The notes: generated by a model from the sequence alone, not told the origin. Counted from the first letter of the stretch, positions 22,497 to 34,603 are shown. The stretch: DNA of 64,000 nt from Stictocephala bisonia (GCA_035578905.1 JAQJVL010000175.1:471001-535000), one strand, 5' to 3'. Translations and numbers: made by a program.

Positions 22497-22612
22497 ATAT
22501 ATATATATATATATGTATTTTTTTAGTTTATATGTATATATATATATATATAGTATATATAGTATAGTACATGTACTATATATATATATATATATACATA
22601 TATACATGTACT
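22494..22612. repeat. (TA)n microsatellite with ACATATAT/GTATATAT interruptions
   Basis: Runs of TA at about 22496-22513, 22536-22552 and 22577-22592, broken by 'gtatttttttagtttatatg' and 'gtatagtacatgtactatat'. It is locally palindromic. It directly precedes the foldback at 22671. Confidence 0.9.
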
Positions 22613-22670
22613 TAAAATCAAACAAACAATACTATTTACCCCTATTTCGTAAGCTTAAGCGGCTGGAGTC

Positions 22671-22874
22671 ATTATTAACAACTAGTTCTTCCGGTGTCAA
22701 CCGCGTCAAAGGACTATTTACAATATATACAGTTCCAGACGTTTCGCCCATGCTACGATGTGGCATCCTCAGTGGTTAGTATCGTATCGTAGCATGGGCG
22801 AAACGTCTGGAACTGTATATATTGTAAATAGTCCTTTGACGTGGTTGACACCGGAAGAACTAGTTGTTAATAAT
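22671..22874. mobile_element. Foldback (inverted repeat) sequence, 89-bp arms, possibly Penelope-like terminal repeats
   Basis: 22671-22759 and 22786-22874 are near-perfect inverted copies. Each arm contains 'tttgacg(c/t)ggttgacacc' and 'gggcgaaacgtctgg'. The centre reads 'ccactgaggatgccacatcg' on the minus strand. The pairing of CTGA(A/G)GATG and GGCGAAACGT is something I associate with terminal repeats of arthropod Penelope-like elements, which often come as inverted pairs. No coding part is attached. Confidence 0.6.
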
Positions 22875-22884
22875 ACTATTTACA

Positions 22885-23717
22885 CTCAATCTGTAGGCTA
22901 CAATATTCTAAAACACCAAAATATGAAAATTCAAACGAAACATGCTATTTTACTTACTAAATACTTATAACAATCTAAAACATAACAAACAATACCTAAA
23001 CAAAAAATATTATTTACACTCAATCTGTAGCCTACAATATTTTAAAACAAACAAAATACGGAAATTCAAACGTGACATGCTATTTCATTTACTTAATATT
23101 TTAATAGTTAATACAAACGCCTTTTGATAATTTACGCTGTCTAAAGACTTCAAAGATTTTAAATATTTGGTTGTCATATACTACTTAAATTAATTTTATA
23201 AGAACAGTATATGTTACAAGTATTAATTTGTTTTATAACGAAACTGAAATTATATAACTCAAACATATGTTCCATCAACTTATTACTTAGTTTAAATGCA
23301 TCTTTTATACATTATTGACGGTTCAACCTGCTTAGCCTTGATTTAATAGAAAGGACTATGAAAAGTAGTTCCTTAGGAATTCGTCAAACTCCAATCAAGC
23401 TACGATTTTACGTCTTATACAATTCATCTTTTCTATGACTTAGAAGCGTGTTAATGAATCGGACTATAACAGCTTATTTTAATATAGCTTATATTTACAA
23501 TTTCAATGCCAGAAGGCTTTTTTTCTTAAGAAATTTAAAGTGTAAAATTTGTGAACAAAACCGGGAATCGAACCCGGATTTTATGTAAATAATGTATGCT
23601 TATTTTAATAAACATATATATCACCTACACTTAGATTACTCTCAAGTTAAACACAATCTCATCATCCCATCAAGAAGCGCTAGTTTTTGAACCCTTGTTA
23701 CACTGGATCCGCGAGGG
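22885..23717. other. Non-coding; isolated tRNA T-arm-like motif
   Basis: 'aataatactatttacactcaatctgtaggctacaatatt' and a diverged copy about 120-130 bp on suggest a short two-copy repeat at 22870-23090. 'aaccgggaatcgaacccgga' at 23560-23579 is a tRNA T-arm/B-box on the minus strand, but the remaining arms are absent, so no tRNA is called. Confidence 0.5.
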
Positions 23718-23719
23718 TA

Positions 23720-23757
23720 CGACAGTGGAGCGCTCACGGACAGGCGCTCCACTGTCG
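23720..23757. repeat. Perfect 14-bp hairpin
   Basis: cgacagtggagcgc / gcgctccactgtcg with a 10-nt loop. A third copy of the arm ('ggcactccactgtcgctcg') lies at about 23817, after a 20-nt T tract (23793-23812). Confidence 0.85.
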
Positions 23758-23812
23758 CAGTTGTGCTATTTCCTGGCTGACAGCATGATATATTTTTTTT
23801 TTTTTTTTTTTT

Positions 23813-25875
23813 GACAGGCACTCCACTGTCGCTCGCCCCTAGGACCCTGATTCTCCAGATTCACCCTGATAAGGGTGAATATGGATTGTGGATTACTGTG
23901 CTGACTTTGTATGATAACTTATTATTTTATTTAGAATGTGATAGGCCTATAAGTAATTGTCCAGCTAATAAATTAAAATCTGGGTTACCACCTCAAAATT
24001 TGTTTTACCATATGTTCTTAACCATCCATGTGAAATTATGTAAGTCACATTTCACAACAAGACAATAGACAGCAAGCCGAGTATGAATATCCATGCTCAT
24101 TTATTCATTTATATAGACTGTGAGCAGGAATTAATTCATACAACAATAATACGTCGTTGTTGCGCTCCACTTTATAACGTTGATAATCTGCCCAAAATTG
24201 GTGCATATAAATAGCACGGTTTGTTGGTGGCTTTTCCAATGTGAGGTATTCAATTTGTTACTCACATTTTAATTATTTGTATTTATCAACTGCCTTAAAT
24301 CAATCAAACAAACTTATTTATTTAAAAAACTGTTACAGAACTGTCAATAGCGTCATGTTGTAATAAATCATAATTTGTAACATTTTCTAATAAATAATAA
24401 AACGTAACAATTTTTTGAATTAAGTCCATTTTATTTTCTTGGCATGTTATCAACAAACTCCCGAACACTCTAAAAGGAATGGGCTTAAATAAATAGCTCT
24501 TCTGTGGCGCATCCTCTTTTGAAGTCGCCGCCACAACGGGTTTTACATCTAACGCTAATGGTGGCAGGATAACTACTGAAGACAGGGAAAGGATGTAAGG
24601 GGTTTCATTAAATTAAATATAATCAGGTATACATCAATCCTATTCGGCAATTAATTGGCTAGCGGGAGGGCTAAATTAAGAGATTACATTATTTGGGCGA
24701 AATTAAAAATTCAATCATCTATAATCGTATACATGGATCCGTGTGTTGCGCGGTGGTGGAGTGAGTGATAGAAAGGTGTAGAAGAGTGGTTTTGGAACGA
24801 GAAGGTCACTCTCACTCTACCCCTGGCCATAGTTCGTGTGAGTCATCTGCAGCTTCCAGTGAACGCCGTCCCACACCGCAATGATAAGTCTAGTATAAGT
24901 TTTATTAATAATTAATAGGGTCTCACTTCCTTTTATAATGCTTTAAATTTATAAGATTTTTATTCTAACAACTAACAAAATAAAGCTGGCTAGTTGCCGT
25001 GATAGTCAGGCTTTGATCCCGGACCTCTAGCATAAACTGTTAATAGTTGGCTTCCTCTCGTATTTTAGAGCACTTTGCGATCCGTTGGGCTTCACCACCC
25101 ACCGCACTACAATTTCTCGACAAAAAAACTCGTGCCACGCACATTTTTTATGTTTTCTGTAAGTTAGTAGAGCTTGGTAGAATTGAAATTAACATGTTTT
25201 TCGTAAAAAAATATATGTTGTTTTATGTTTTACCGTTCTACATCAGTTTCTTTCTCTGAGATTATACTGATGCTGTTTTAGGCTATTGTTAAATAAAGAT
25301 ATATTTTTATTCTGACAAATCATACAGTTCTAAATATATATTGAAGGAAAAGGTTAAATAGTATACTGTTGAAAAATTGAACTACAAGAAAACGTTATTG
25401 GTTTTTTTAAAGATTACTCTTATCAACTTTTTTGTACCTTGGATAAAAATGTTGTATTTTCACTGTCGTACCCTCAGATAGAGATGAAAGGAAAGGGGGA
25501 ATATGACCTTATATGCAGTAAAAAGTGCGATAGAGTCAAAATATTTGCTACTATGTTTCAATCACTTGTCATGAAACTGTCATCAATATGTATTCTGTTA
25601 TTAGCTATTTAGTTAAGTAGTGAAGAATGAAACAAGGCAAGAGAAACACAATTAAGTAAAGAAAAACGCCGATTCAAATAGCATCATTAATCATTTATGT
25701 AGATCCCGACTAGATAACTAATCACGCTCCTGTAGACTTCCACCAGGGCATTGCTTACAAAACTGAAGTTACTTTCTTTGAATTAAAACATTTTTTATTG
25801 TGAAAAGCTAAAATTAATAGAAAAATAAACAATATTTTACGTTATTTTATATTCTTAATCACTCGTTTAGACATT
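23813..25875. other. AT-rich non-coding stretch
   Basis: Short hairpin 'ttcaccctgataagggtgaa' at about 23860-23879. Open frames at 23811-24068, 24322-24534 and 25047-25259 match nothing and are AT-driven. No gene called. Confidence 0.45.
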
Positions 25876-26109
25876 CTTTAAACCAGGGGCAAATTAAGGA
25901 TGTGATTTGGGGGGGAGGTGGTTGTAGTACTGAGGGGTCTGGGGTTGGGTGGGGGTATGAATAACGCATAATGTACAATATCATGACAATTTGAGCATAA
26001 GAATTGAAAAGTAGAAACTAACTTTGAATGTCAAGTTCGGAAATACTTTCTCTTGCAAAGTTGTTTACTGTGAAAATTATTTAAGTTAAACAGACTTAAA
26101 TAATTTTTT

Positions 26110-27310
26110 TGAGTTCTACAATGATAACCTCAGTGGCCAAGTGAAGAGCAAATTCTCATTCAGTCCGGTGACAGAGAAAAGAATCAGGGATGTCATGAAC
26201 AGCATCACAACCCGAGCTGTTGGTGTGGACGGCATTTCTATTGACATGGTTAAATCGTTAAGTCCTTACTGTGTTTCTGCCATTTGTCATCTTGTCAATT
26301 ATTTGTCCCTGACTTCTGGCATTTTTCCCAGTGCCCGGAAACAAAGTATTCTAATTCCGCTATCAAAGAAGGCTAATGATTCATGTGCTTCTCATTTCAG
26401 ACCTATTTCAATTCTTCCAGTGCTTTCCAAAATTTTGGAAAAATGGATTGTTGAGCAATTAGTTTTGTTCCTTGAGTTAGAGGACGTTCTTCCTGAAACA
26501 GTCAGGCTTTCAGAGAGGTTTTAGCACTAGTTCAGCTCTTTTGAATGTCATGGACGAATTGATTTGTGTTAGAGATAGAAACTGGGGTAGTATTGTAGCT
26601 GGATTGGACTTTTCACAGGCATTCGACTCGATTAGTTTCGATCTCCTGTTGGCCAAACTGAGATTTTACCATTTTGATAATCGATCTTTGAACTGGTTTT
26701 CTTCCTATATCCATAATAGGTCACAACAAACTTGAGTTAACGATCAGGTTTCAGGTTTTTTGCCGAAAGTATCCGGGGTTCCCCAGGGCAGCTGCTTAGG
26801 CCCTATCCTCTTCCTGATATACACTGCCGACCTTGAGTCACAACTTAGTCACTGTTCTGTCCATTCTTACGCTGACGACTTGCATCTTGTTTTATCTTAC
26901 CCTTTGGCTAAATTTCCTGAAACAGTCGATTGCATGAATAACGACTTAGTAAGGGTGAATCAATGGTCTGTTGATCATGGTCTTCAGCTGAATCCTGACA
27001 AGTGTTCTGTTTTAAGAATCATAAACTACTCTGTGCAGAGCCAACACAACAAAGATAGTGCTGCGAAGTTTTTCTAGATGATAAGCCTTTACCTGTATGC
27101 AATTCATTAAAATTCCTTGGTGTCAAATTAGACTCTAGGCTCAACTTTTCTGAACATGTGAGACACATCTGTAAAACAGTTGTTGCTAAATTAAGATTAT
27201 TTCATAGGTTTAGGTTTGTTCTGCCAGTTTCAACCAAACTGGAAATAGTTCGTGCTATAGTTCTTCCATCTATTTATTATGCTCTTCCCTCTTTTGCTAA
27301 CAGCATGTAG
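26110..27310 (+). pseudogene. Non-LTR retrotransposon reverse-transcriptase fragment (Jockey-group-like)
   Basis: Blocks lie in order in the plus strand. 26141-26524 holds 'GVDGISIDMVKSLSP' and 'HFRPISILPVLSKILEKWI'. 26541-26735 holds 'VAGLDFSQAFDSISFDLL' (block with catalytic Asp). 26760-27077 holds 'GVPQGSCLGPILFLIYTADL' and 'HSYADDLHLVLSY' (intact YADD). About 27070-27300 holds 'LKFLGVKLDSRLNFSEHV'. Frame changes at about 26525 and 27075, and a stop near 26736, break it. The active-site boxes are intact, making it younger than the copy at 10.5-12.5 kb. Endonuclease and 3' tail are not found; it sits inside the hAT element. Confidence 0.9.
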
Positions 27311-27889
27311 GATAAATATGGTGGGGGATATTCACTATCTTGCTTGCACTACCTCTCCTACACGCCTACTACATGGCCCGGTCTGTACTAGGACTAAAAT
27401 AATATTTGTGATTGTATTTAGTACTGTAGCCGTGTTCTTAAGAAATTTTACTTGTAGGCCTACTGAATTGAAGCGATAGTTATCACGCAGCATTAAGAGT
27501 ATTGTTTATAAATAACATAAATGTTTACACTAAAAATAACATTGGATTAGTTAACCTCAAAAAACCAAGTCAATAACTTTTAACGATAGCAAAATATCTA
27601 GTAATAATAATTGGATTGCAATAAACAAACGGGGGTTCTACAAACATGTTTCGTTTTTGCTATTTGAAATGTAACTAAACTGTATCTTTAAATAACTATT
27701 AAATACCTTTAAATAACTATTAAGCATTTTTTATCATTAACACAGATCCGTAAACAAACTCTTAATACTTAAATGCTGTTAACTAAGTAGGATGAAAAAA
27801 TTAAAGTATAATGAAAATTAGGAGTAAAGAAAATGCTTGATAATACAACTAAAAGTACAAAAAATAATCAAACAAATCCTGACTATTAT

Positions 27890-28095
27890 TTTTACAATAA
27901 CAAATTATGCTTCCTTGTTTCCTTCATCATAGCAAATTTGTTTGTCGCTTTTTCTTCATCCACATTTATGTCCTGATGGATGTATAACATCACCAGTCCA
28001 TTAAGCCGACTTTCACCACATTTAGATCATAGTTATGTTTTGAGAGTTCGAAGGGTGTAGAAAGATCTTTCAGCTCTGACTATACTGACTGGCAG
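27890..28095 (-). pseudogene. hAT transposase C-terminal dimerisation domain fragment
   Basis: On the minus strand this reads 'RAERSFYTLRTLKT', two stops, then 'ESRLNGLVMLYIHQDINVDE' and 'KATNKFA', matching the hAT/ZMYM-type C-terminal pattern ERSFSTLRRLKTYLRSTM...RLNGLALLxIHRDIxxxxDxVIxxFA. The rest of the transposase is not recognisable. Position just inside the right end of the 25884-28409 element is as expected for its gene. Confidence 0.75.
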
Positions 28096-28417
28096 TAAGC
28101 ATAATCCGCGTGGCGCGGCGCCGCGGAGGAAACGTTAGTTGCAGCGTCGTTCGGCCGTAGCAGCAGGCGAATAATAGTGTCGGTGATAAATGTGTGTCTG
28201 CGGCGAGTGGAAACAACGGTCTTTCTATCACTTATGACATTAATACTATACTTAATACTTATTGTACATTCAAATAATATTGGTATCTTAATGAAAAGAT
28301 TAAAATTAGATACTACAAACTAATAAAATATATTTTAGATTTTATTATAACACAACAAATTTCAACCATCTTAGTCGCCCCCCTCACCCCCACCTTTAAT
28401 CCGCCCCTGCTTTAAAC

Positions 28418-28955
28418 TTCTCTCCGACATGAAGTTTTAAACTCGTACAGCTCCAGGTTCAACTTGTTATTTGGATCCTAAGATAAGATCAGACATTGAA
28501 TAAATTTTGGTTTTAGAGGATTTTAGTGGAGAGGCTGTGTACAAGAGATGTGTGGAGATGTTTTGTTGGGAGGTGCGTGTAACACAATTATAGGTGCGTG
28601 TAACACAGTTATTATACTTTACAAAAGCTGGTCAAACAATTGTACAGTAAAAAAAAAAAAAAACACAGAAATTAAATGAAAACTGCATTTATTAAAGGGG
28701 CGAAGTTAGGACTGCAAAGTCCTCTCAAACACTTAACCCCATAAACAAAATAAAACATAAACAATAAAACTTTTAATGAAAATAAGAACAACTTAAATTG
28801 ATTTATATACTTGTATGAAAATAATTAACAACAACAACAATAATAATAAATAAATAAACACATTGACTTAACACAAATAAAAAATAACTATGTTTAATTT
28901 AAACGAATTACTAGTTAGTTCATTAATCTTAGAACTTAGGCTTTAGCGGCCGGTG
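28418..28955. other. Non-coding stretch
   Basis: 'ggtgcgtgtaacaca' is duplicated at about 28574 and 28591. An A tract (about 15) lies at 28650. No gene. Confidence 0.5.
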
Positions 28956-28959
28956 TCAT

Positions 28960-29090
28960 AACTAGAATCTACATTTTCCTGTGAAAACCGCGTCAAGGTA
29001 CTATCTACAATATTTACAACATAACCATGTTTGTTAATTTTGTATATAGTACCTTGACGTGGTTGTCACCGAAAAATGTAGATTCTAGTT
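28960..29090. mobile_element. Foldback sequence related to the one at 22.7 kb, 45-bp arms
   Basis: 28960-29004 and 29046-29090 are inverted copies with few mismatches. They share 'cttgacg(c/t)ggtt' and 'caccg' with the 22671-22874 foldback. The order is reversed relative to the microsatellite: here (TA)n follows at 29101-29142, then (CA)n at 29157-29172. Confidence 0.65.
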
Positions 29091-29098
29091 ACCAGTTC

Positions 29099-29100
<2 letters not shown>

Positions 29101-29148
<48 letters not shown>

Positions 29149-29172
29149 AAATAATACACACACACACACACG
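29101..29172. repeat. (TA)n and (CA)n compound microsatellite
   Basis: About 20 TA units at 29101-29142, then 'cacacaaaataata' and (CA)n to 29172. Confidence 0.95.
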
Positions 29173-30310
29173 TCGTCAACAAGCCACCGCCAGAGCCACC
29201 CGATCTCCAGATCCCCCAGCAAACGATCCCTAATATTCTGATGTTGTCAGGGAGAGAATTCCAGAGACGGCAAGCTGTAACGGTAAATGATTTATTATAA
29301 ATAGTTGTGCGGTGTACAGGGACTGATAGAAGGGAAGCTCCCTAACGTGTATTTCTTGTCCGAGAGCTCAACAGTCATGTTCATTAACCACCGTATCGTA
29401 GTAACTGCAATGAGGCACTATTGTTTCAGAACTCAAATATGAAATTTAGCGATAGTTAAAAACTAAAGTTTTTGAAAGTTAAATAAACTCTGATCTGCCT
29501 GGGGTATCAAATTAATGTTTTCTTCTATGAACCCGAATATAAATGTTGGCCCTGGAAACGTGAAATATAAAGACGGAGTTATTCCAACCAACCCAAAAAC
29601 TGTTTTGTAGAAACACTTTATGTTTATAAAAATATTTTCAGGTTGCCATAAACTTAAAGCCTTATGTCTACTTGGTCTCAATATAATACAATCAAAGAAA
29701 ATAGAGAAACACACAATGGCTTTCACATTGAAAACAGTTTCATATGAGCTTCAAAAATAGTGTACTTGCAAGGGAGCGTTCAACACGAAGGAGAAAGTTT
29801 TAGAGAAGCCACCAACTTGATGATTTGAAAGTTCTATTTGCTAAGTAAAGAATATTCCATTTTTACTTCTATGTACAGGAAATCCAATACTGATTGTTGT
29901 TGTAGTTATTTTATTTATTTATTTATTTTTTATTTCTTAAGAAAGTATTCACCAGTTAACATGTAGCTGCTGCTCTTTCTGTGAATTTCATTCAACAAAA
30001 CAGAATGTAATTGTTGGTGTTGGCCATTTCGACACCAATCAGAGCCCAACTAACTGTTAATGATGTTCATTGGTAATTTACTTACGAAATATAATGTCTA
30101 AGAAAATGTCATACTTGCTTTGTAATAAAAATATTACATCCACTCATCTTAACTTTATAACCATTTTTTAACTAAACAAAGGAATTTCGATGTACACCAT
30201 GAACCTGAATAGATACATTTCACAAGCTGAGTTCATCTAATTTATTAGCTGAACTGACAGAAAATTGGATTTTCTCTTTGTACGCTTGCTCCTGTTGTTA
30301 GAACTGAACT
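29173..30310. other. Non-coding stretch
   Basis: An 87-codon minus-strand frame (29726-29463) is hydrophobic and unrecognised. A TTTA run lies at 29908-29935. No gene supported. Confidence 0.4.
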
Positions 30311-30830
30311 TGAGCATGATGCAGACGTTTAAGTACAACAATCATGCACATGTTAACTAACTTGAGCATGATGCAGACGTTTAAGTACAACAATCATGCA
30401 CATGTTAACTAACTTGAGCATGATGCAGATGTTTAAGTACAACAATCATGCACATGTTAACTAACTTGAGCATGATGCAGACGTTTAAGTACAACAATCA
30501 TGCACATGTTAACTAACTTGAGCATGATGCAGACGTTTAAGTACAACAATCATGCACATGTTAACTAACTTGAGCATGATGCAGACGTTTAAGTACAACA
30601 ATCATGCACATGTTAACTAGCTTGAGCATGATGCAGACGTTTAAGTACAACAATCATGCATATGTTAACTAACTTGAGCATGATGCAGATGTTTAAGTAC
30701 AACAATCATGCACATGTTAACTAACTTGAGCATGATGCAGACGTTTAAGTACAACAATCATGCATATGTTAACTAACTTGAGCATGATGCAGACGTTTAA
30801 GTACAACAATCATGCACATGTTAACTAACT
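30311..30830. repeat. Minisatellite, 52-bp unit, 10 copies
   Basis: Starts 'tgagcatgatgcag' at 30311, 30363, 30415 and every 52 bp. Copies differ only by single changes (cag a/t tg; catg c/t a; actagc). A highly homogenised array. Confidence 0.97.
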
Positions 30831-31146
30831 GCCAATCGAAAACTGTTGTTGCCGACCCACAAATGGAAAGACACTCCTCTGATTTCCCGCGAGAAGCGCT
30901 GCTGCTCTCAACGTGCTTTCATTACACTTTTCTTCGTTCAGTTATATAACTCCTCACAAATTGGCACTTGAGTTTTTCTCTGTCTAGAATTTATTTTTAT
31001 GTTTATGATGCTAATATTTGTTTTTCACGCAGCGAATTATTTTCTGCACTACCGCATTATTTATACTTTTTATAAAGAATTGGCATTCGGGGCTGAATAT
31101 TTGGATTCAATTAGTACAAAATCACTACAATGTTTTACGTCTAACA

Positions 31147-31238
31147 AAATATCCGAGAACCACCAAATATCCGAGAATCACCAAATATCCGAGAACCACC
31201 AAATATCCGAGAACCACCAAATATCCGAGAACCACTAA
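31147..31238. repeat. Short minisatellite, 18-bp unit, 5 copies
   Basis: 'aaatatccgagaaccacc' repeated with one 'aatcacc' and a terminal 'aaccacta' variant. It is in-frame (6 codons, ISENHQ), lengthening overlapping open frames in the region, but I see no supported protein. Confidence 0.95.
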
Positions 31239-31808
31239 ATCTAAAAAGAAGATTAATTACCAAAAGCCTGTTAAAAACGTTTCATTTGTATCCTGATTGT
31301 ATTCCATTAAATATAACAAAGTAATTTTCAAATATCTTTTTGTTTATTAAAAATGCAATGTTCGAATTATAATTTAATTATTACTGGTATACTATTAAAA
31401 AACATATAATATACTAATGTATTATGATGTACTGTAAATATTCATAGTAAACATTTAATGTATGTACTTTTTGTTGTTTGAAAGTTATTTATTAGCATAG
31501 GATTGTTCATGATATGTAGATAATATTTGGAAATGTCCAATGCTTTGAGTGTTTAAGAAACAAACACAACGTTTCGACAGGTATAACAAACTCCGTCCGT
31601 CTTCAGGTGTACTTACTAACTTAGCCTACATTTAAAACATTTTTTTTTCTTAACCCATACTAAATTAGAAAAGACTTAATACTACATGCTAGATACTGAA
31701 GATTACTCTTGAAAGTCAAAAGTTCTTAAAAAACTATCACACATAACATAATTATAAAAAATATAATACACAATATGAAATACAAAAGAAATGCAAACTA
31801 TGAAATCA
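31239..31808. other. AT-rich; possible Penelope-like terminal fragment
   Basis: At about 31565-31612, 'aacgtttcgacag' and 'gtccgtcttcaggtg' form, on the minus strand, the CTGAAGACG...CGAAACGTT layout I associate with Penelope-like terminal repeats. No attached coding sequence. The remainder is featureless. Confidence 0.35.
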
Positions 31809-32010
31809 GTCAACAAAACACAGAGCAAGTTATTAAATAGACCAAATACTCAATGACATTAAAAAATAAATGCAAAATATGAAAAAATGAACAGAGAATA
31901 GATCAGGTTATTAAACAGACAAAATATTCAATGAGACACGAAATAAATGCAAAAATATGACAACATTCAACAAAACATAGAGCAGGTTATTAAACAGACA
32001 AAATATTCAA
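31809..32010. repeat. Degenerate tandem repeat, about 80 bp unit, 2-3 copies
   Basis: 'agagcaggttattaaacagacaaaatattcaa' recurs near 31815, 31895 and 31978, with 'aaataaatgcaaaaatatga' between. Confidence 0.75.
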
Positions 32011-32064
32011 CTTATCCAACCAGCTTCCAATTCCACTGAGGCAGGGGGAAGGAGTCCTCGCACT

Positions 32065-32619
32065 ACTACACTCACGAGATCAACTCACCACGACCGTCGA
32101 AGACGAACTGTGTATGTACTTTTCTCAATCTCTATCAAAGCCAATACCACATATAATGTCATTCACAACAGCTTTCATACATAATCCTTCTTGTTTTTCT
32201 TCCACTACACTCACGAGATCAGCTCACCACGACCGTTAAAGACGAACTGTGTATGTACTTTTCTCAATCTCTATCAAAGCTAATACCACATATAATGTCA
32301 TTCACAACAGCTTTCATACATAATCCTTCTTGTTTTTCTTCCACTACACTCACGAGATCAGCTCACCACGACCGTTAAAGACGAACTGTGTATGTACTTT
32401 TCTCAATCTCTATCAAAGCTAATACCACATATAATGTCATTCACAACAGCTTTCATACATAATCATTCTTGTTTTTCTTCCACTACACTCACGAGATCAG
32501 CTCACCACGACCGTTAAAGACGAACTGTGTATGTACTTTTCTCAATCTCTAACAAAGCCAATACCATATATAATGTCATTCACAACAGTTTTCATACATG
32601 ACCATTCTTGTTTTTCTTC
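32065..32619. repeat. Tandem repeat, 139-bp unit, 4 copies
   Basis: 'actacactcacgagatca' recurs at 32065, 32204, 32343 and 32482. The copies are almost identical; the last is slightly diverged at its 3' end. Confidence 0.95.
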
Positions 32620-32744
32620 GATCATGAAAAAAATTACTAGCATATTACTAGCACACGAGGTTGCTGATTGTGTTTGAACTTGATTGAACAAATTAAATAT
32701 AGATCATGGTCTTTTCGAATATAGCACTCTGCAATCCACAACAC

Positions 32745-33008
32745 TTTGCCACTTATCTTGTTACAAAACTTGCCACTAATATGTTACAAAACTTGTCACT
32801 AATATGTTACAACAACTTGTCACTTATATGGTTACAACAACTTGCCACTGAGCTGTCACAACAACTTGTCACTTAGATGTCACAGCTGTAATTTATCTGG
32901 TTACAAAAACTTATCACTTAGCTGTCACAACATCTTGCCACTTATCTGGTTACAACAACTTATCGATTAGTTGTCATAATAACAATTGTCACTGATCTTG
33001 TCACAACA
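32745..33008. repeat. Degenerate minisatellite, about 20-24 bp unit, about 12 copies
   Basis: Repeated 'acaacaacttgtcactta(t/g)' blocks alternating with 'tctggtt' or 'gctgtc' linkers. Variable length; older than the neighbouring arrays. Confidence 0.8.
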
Positions 33009-33936
33009 CCCTTTAATTGCTTAGTTTAAAATTAGCATATTTATTTACTTACTAATCTTCTATGTTTCTGATTATTACTCTATTTCCTCATACTTTCCGT
33101 ATTGTACACTAATCACATGTATTTCAAAGCACCCAGCGAGAAGCCATAAAGCACATGTAGCCTGTGCCACATGGGTGGTCAAAGGCCACGAAAATACAAA
33201 AATAAAAACGGGACTGCAGCGCGAGGATATTGCTGTTGTTCCCGCTGTGGAATTATTGTTACATCTATTTTTGTAGGTTGTGAATAAATTATACTAGTTT
33301 CAATATTTAATGGGATTATTTAGTTATTCAATATTAATTCTTGAATTTCAATAATCTTAAAGTATACTATTCTCCTATAAAATAAAACCTGTTTAGTCTA
33401 ATAATTAAATTTTAAGTTCAGTTATAACATAATTTGTTGAATAGCTTAAAATGCGGAATCACTATTTATTTATAAATTTAGTATACACTTATGTATAAGT
33501 AAGAAACTCAATGACTATTTCTTTTATCTGAATTCTAAATCTTTAGTTTTACAAATAGCAAAATAAAATGGTAAAAACAAGCAAAATAAATGTAAAATAA
33601 ACACTTCCCATCAAAATAGTTTTTATTGTGTATATTCACATTTAATGTGTGTTACATTGTTAACATGTTTTCCCTCTTTGAAAAATTTGTTAATTTATAC
33701 ATTATTCATTTTATAGCCGGAACTTAAAATTAAAACTTAATTATGAGTTTGTTATGAATCAAACATGTAATTACAAATGCAAAAGTTCCAAATACTGTCA
33801 AGTTTTATAAAAGGCATAATAAGCCATATTTGATTGTTTTCTAATATTTTAAGCTGAATTATAGGCTAAAATTTAAATTTCCAGTTCAAATTCAATATGT
33901 TTTTATATAAAAAGATTTGTCTAGTTCTATAGTAAC
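33009..33936. other. AT-rich non-coding stretch
   Basis: A GC-richer patch at 33120-33260 has no recognisable features. Otherwise nothing seen. Confidence 0.45.
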
Positions 33937-34603
33937 GGGCTCTTATATAATAAATGTTTATAAACACGGCAACAAGAAGTAGTTGGAGATATAAGGTACC
34001 ATAACTAGGTCTTTAGTACCGGGCTCTTATATAATAAATGTTTATAAACACGGCAACAAGAAGTAGTTGGAGATATAAGGTACCATGGCTAGGTCTTTAG
34101 TAACGGGCTCTTATATAATAAATGTTTATAAACACGGCAACAAGAAGTAGTTGGAGATATAAGGTACCATGGCTAGGTCTTTAGTACCGGGCTCTTATAT
34201 AATAAATGTTTATAAACACGGCAACTAGAAGTAGTTGGAGATATAAGGTACCATGGCTAGGTCTTTAGTACTGGGCTCTTATATAATAAATGTTTATAAA
34301 CACGGCAACAAGAAGTAGTTGGAGATATAAGGTACCATGGCTAGGTCTTTAGTACCGGGCTCTTATATAATAAATGTTTATAAACACGGCAACAAGAAGT
34401 AGTTGGAGATATAAGGTACCATGGCTAGGTCTTTAGTACTGGGCTCTTATATAATAAATGTTTATAAACACGGCAACAAGAAGTAGTTGGAGATATAAGG
34501 TACCATGGCTAGGTCTTTAGTACCGGGCTCTTATATAATCAACAAGAAGTAGTTGGAGATATAAGGTACCATGACTAGGTCTTTAGTACCGGGCTCTTAT
34601 ATA
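33937..34603. repeat. Minisatellite, 84-bp unit, about 8 copies (left part of a split array)
   Basis: 'gggctcttatataataaatg' starts at 33937, 34021, 34105 and every 84 bp. The last unit is internally shortened. The array is interrupted by the LINE at 34604 and one further unit resumes at 37685-37775, showing the LINE inserted into it. Confidence 0.95.

Larger units (their letters stand above)
25884..28409 (-). mobile_element. hAT-superfamily DNA transposon with perfect 8-bp target duplication
   Basis: The left end 'caggggcaaattaaggatgtg' begins after CTTTAAAC (25876-25883). The right end 'ttaatccgcccctg' stops at 28409 before an identical CTTTAAAC (28410-28417). An 8-bp duplication and CAGGGGCG-type ends are hAT hallmarks. 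A transposase C-terminal fragment lies on the minus strand near the right end. Most of the gene is lost, and a LINE RT fragment occupies the left-centre. G-rich (25910-25960) and C-rich (28375-28395) subterminal tracts mirror each other. Confidence 0.85.

Noticed and set aside
22671..22874. A canonical hammerhead ribozyme
   Set aside because: The CTGAGGA and CGAAAC boxes are present, but stem II does not pair directly between them and the expected cleavage-site context is not convincing. Kept only as a motif resemblance.
23551..23590. tRNA gene on the minus strand
   Set aside because: Only the T-arm/B-box is present. No D-arm, anticodon arm or matching acceptor strand can be found upstream.
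30999..31296. Protein with ISENHQ repeats
   Set aside because: The open frame owes its length to five copies of an 18-bp minisatellite. The flanks show no domain or splice signal.
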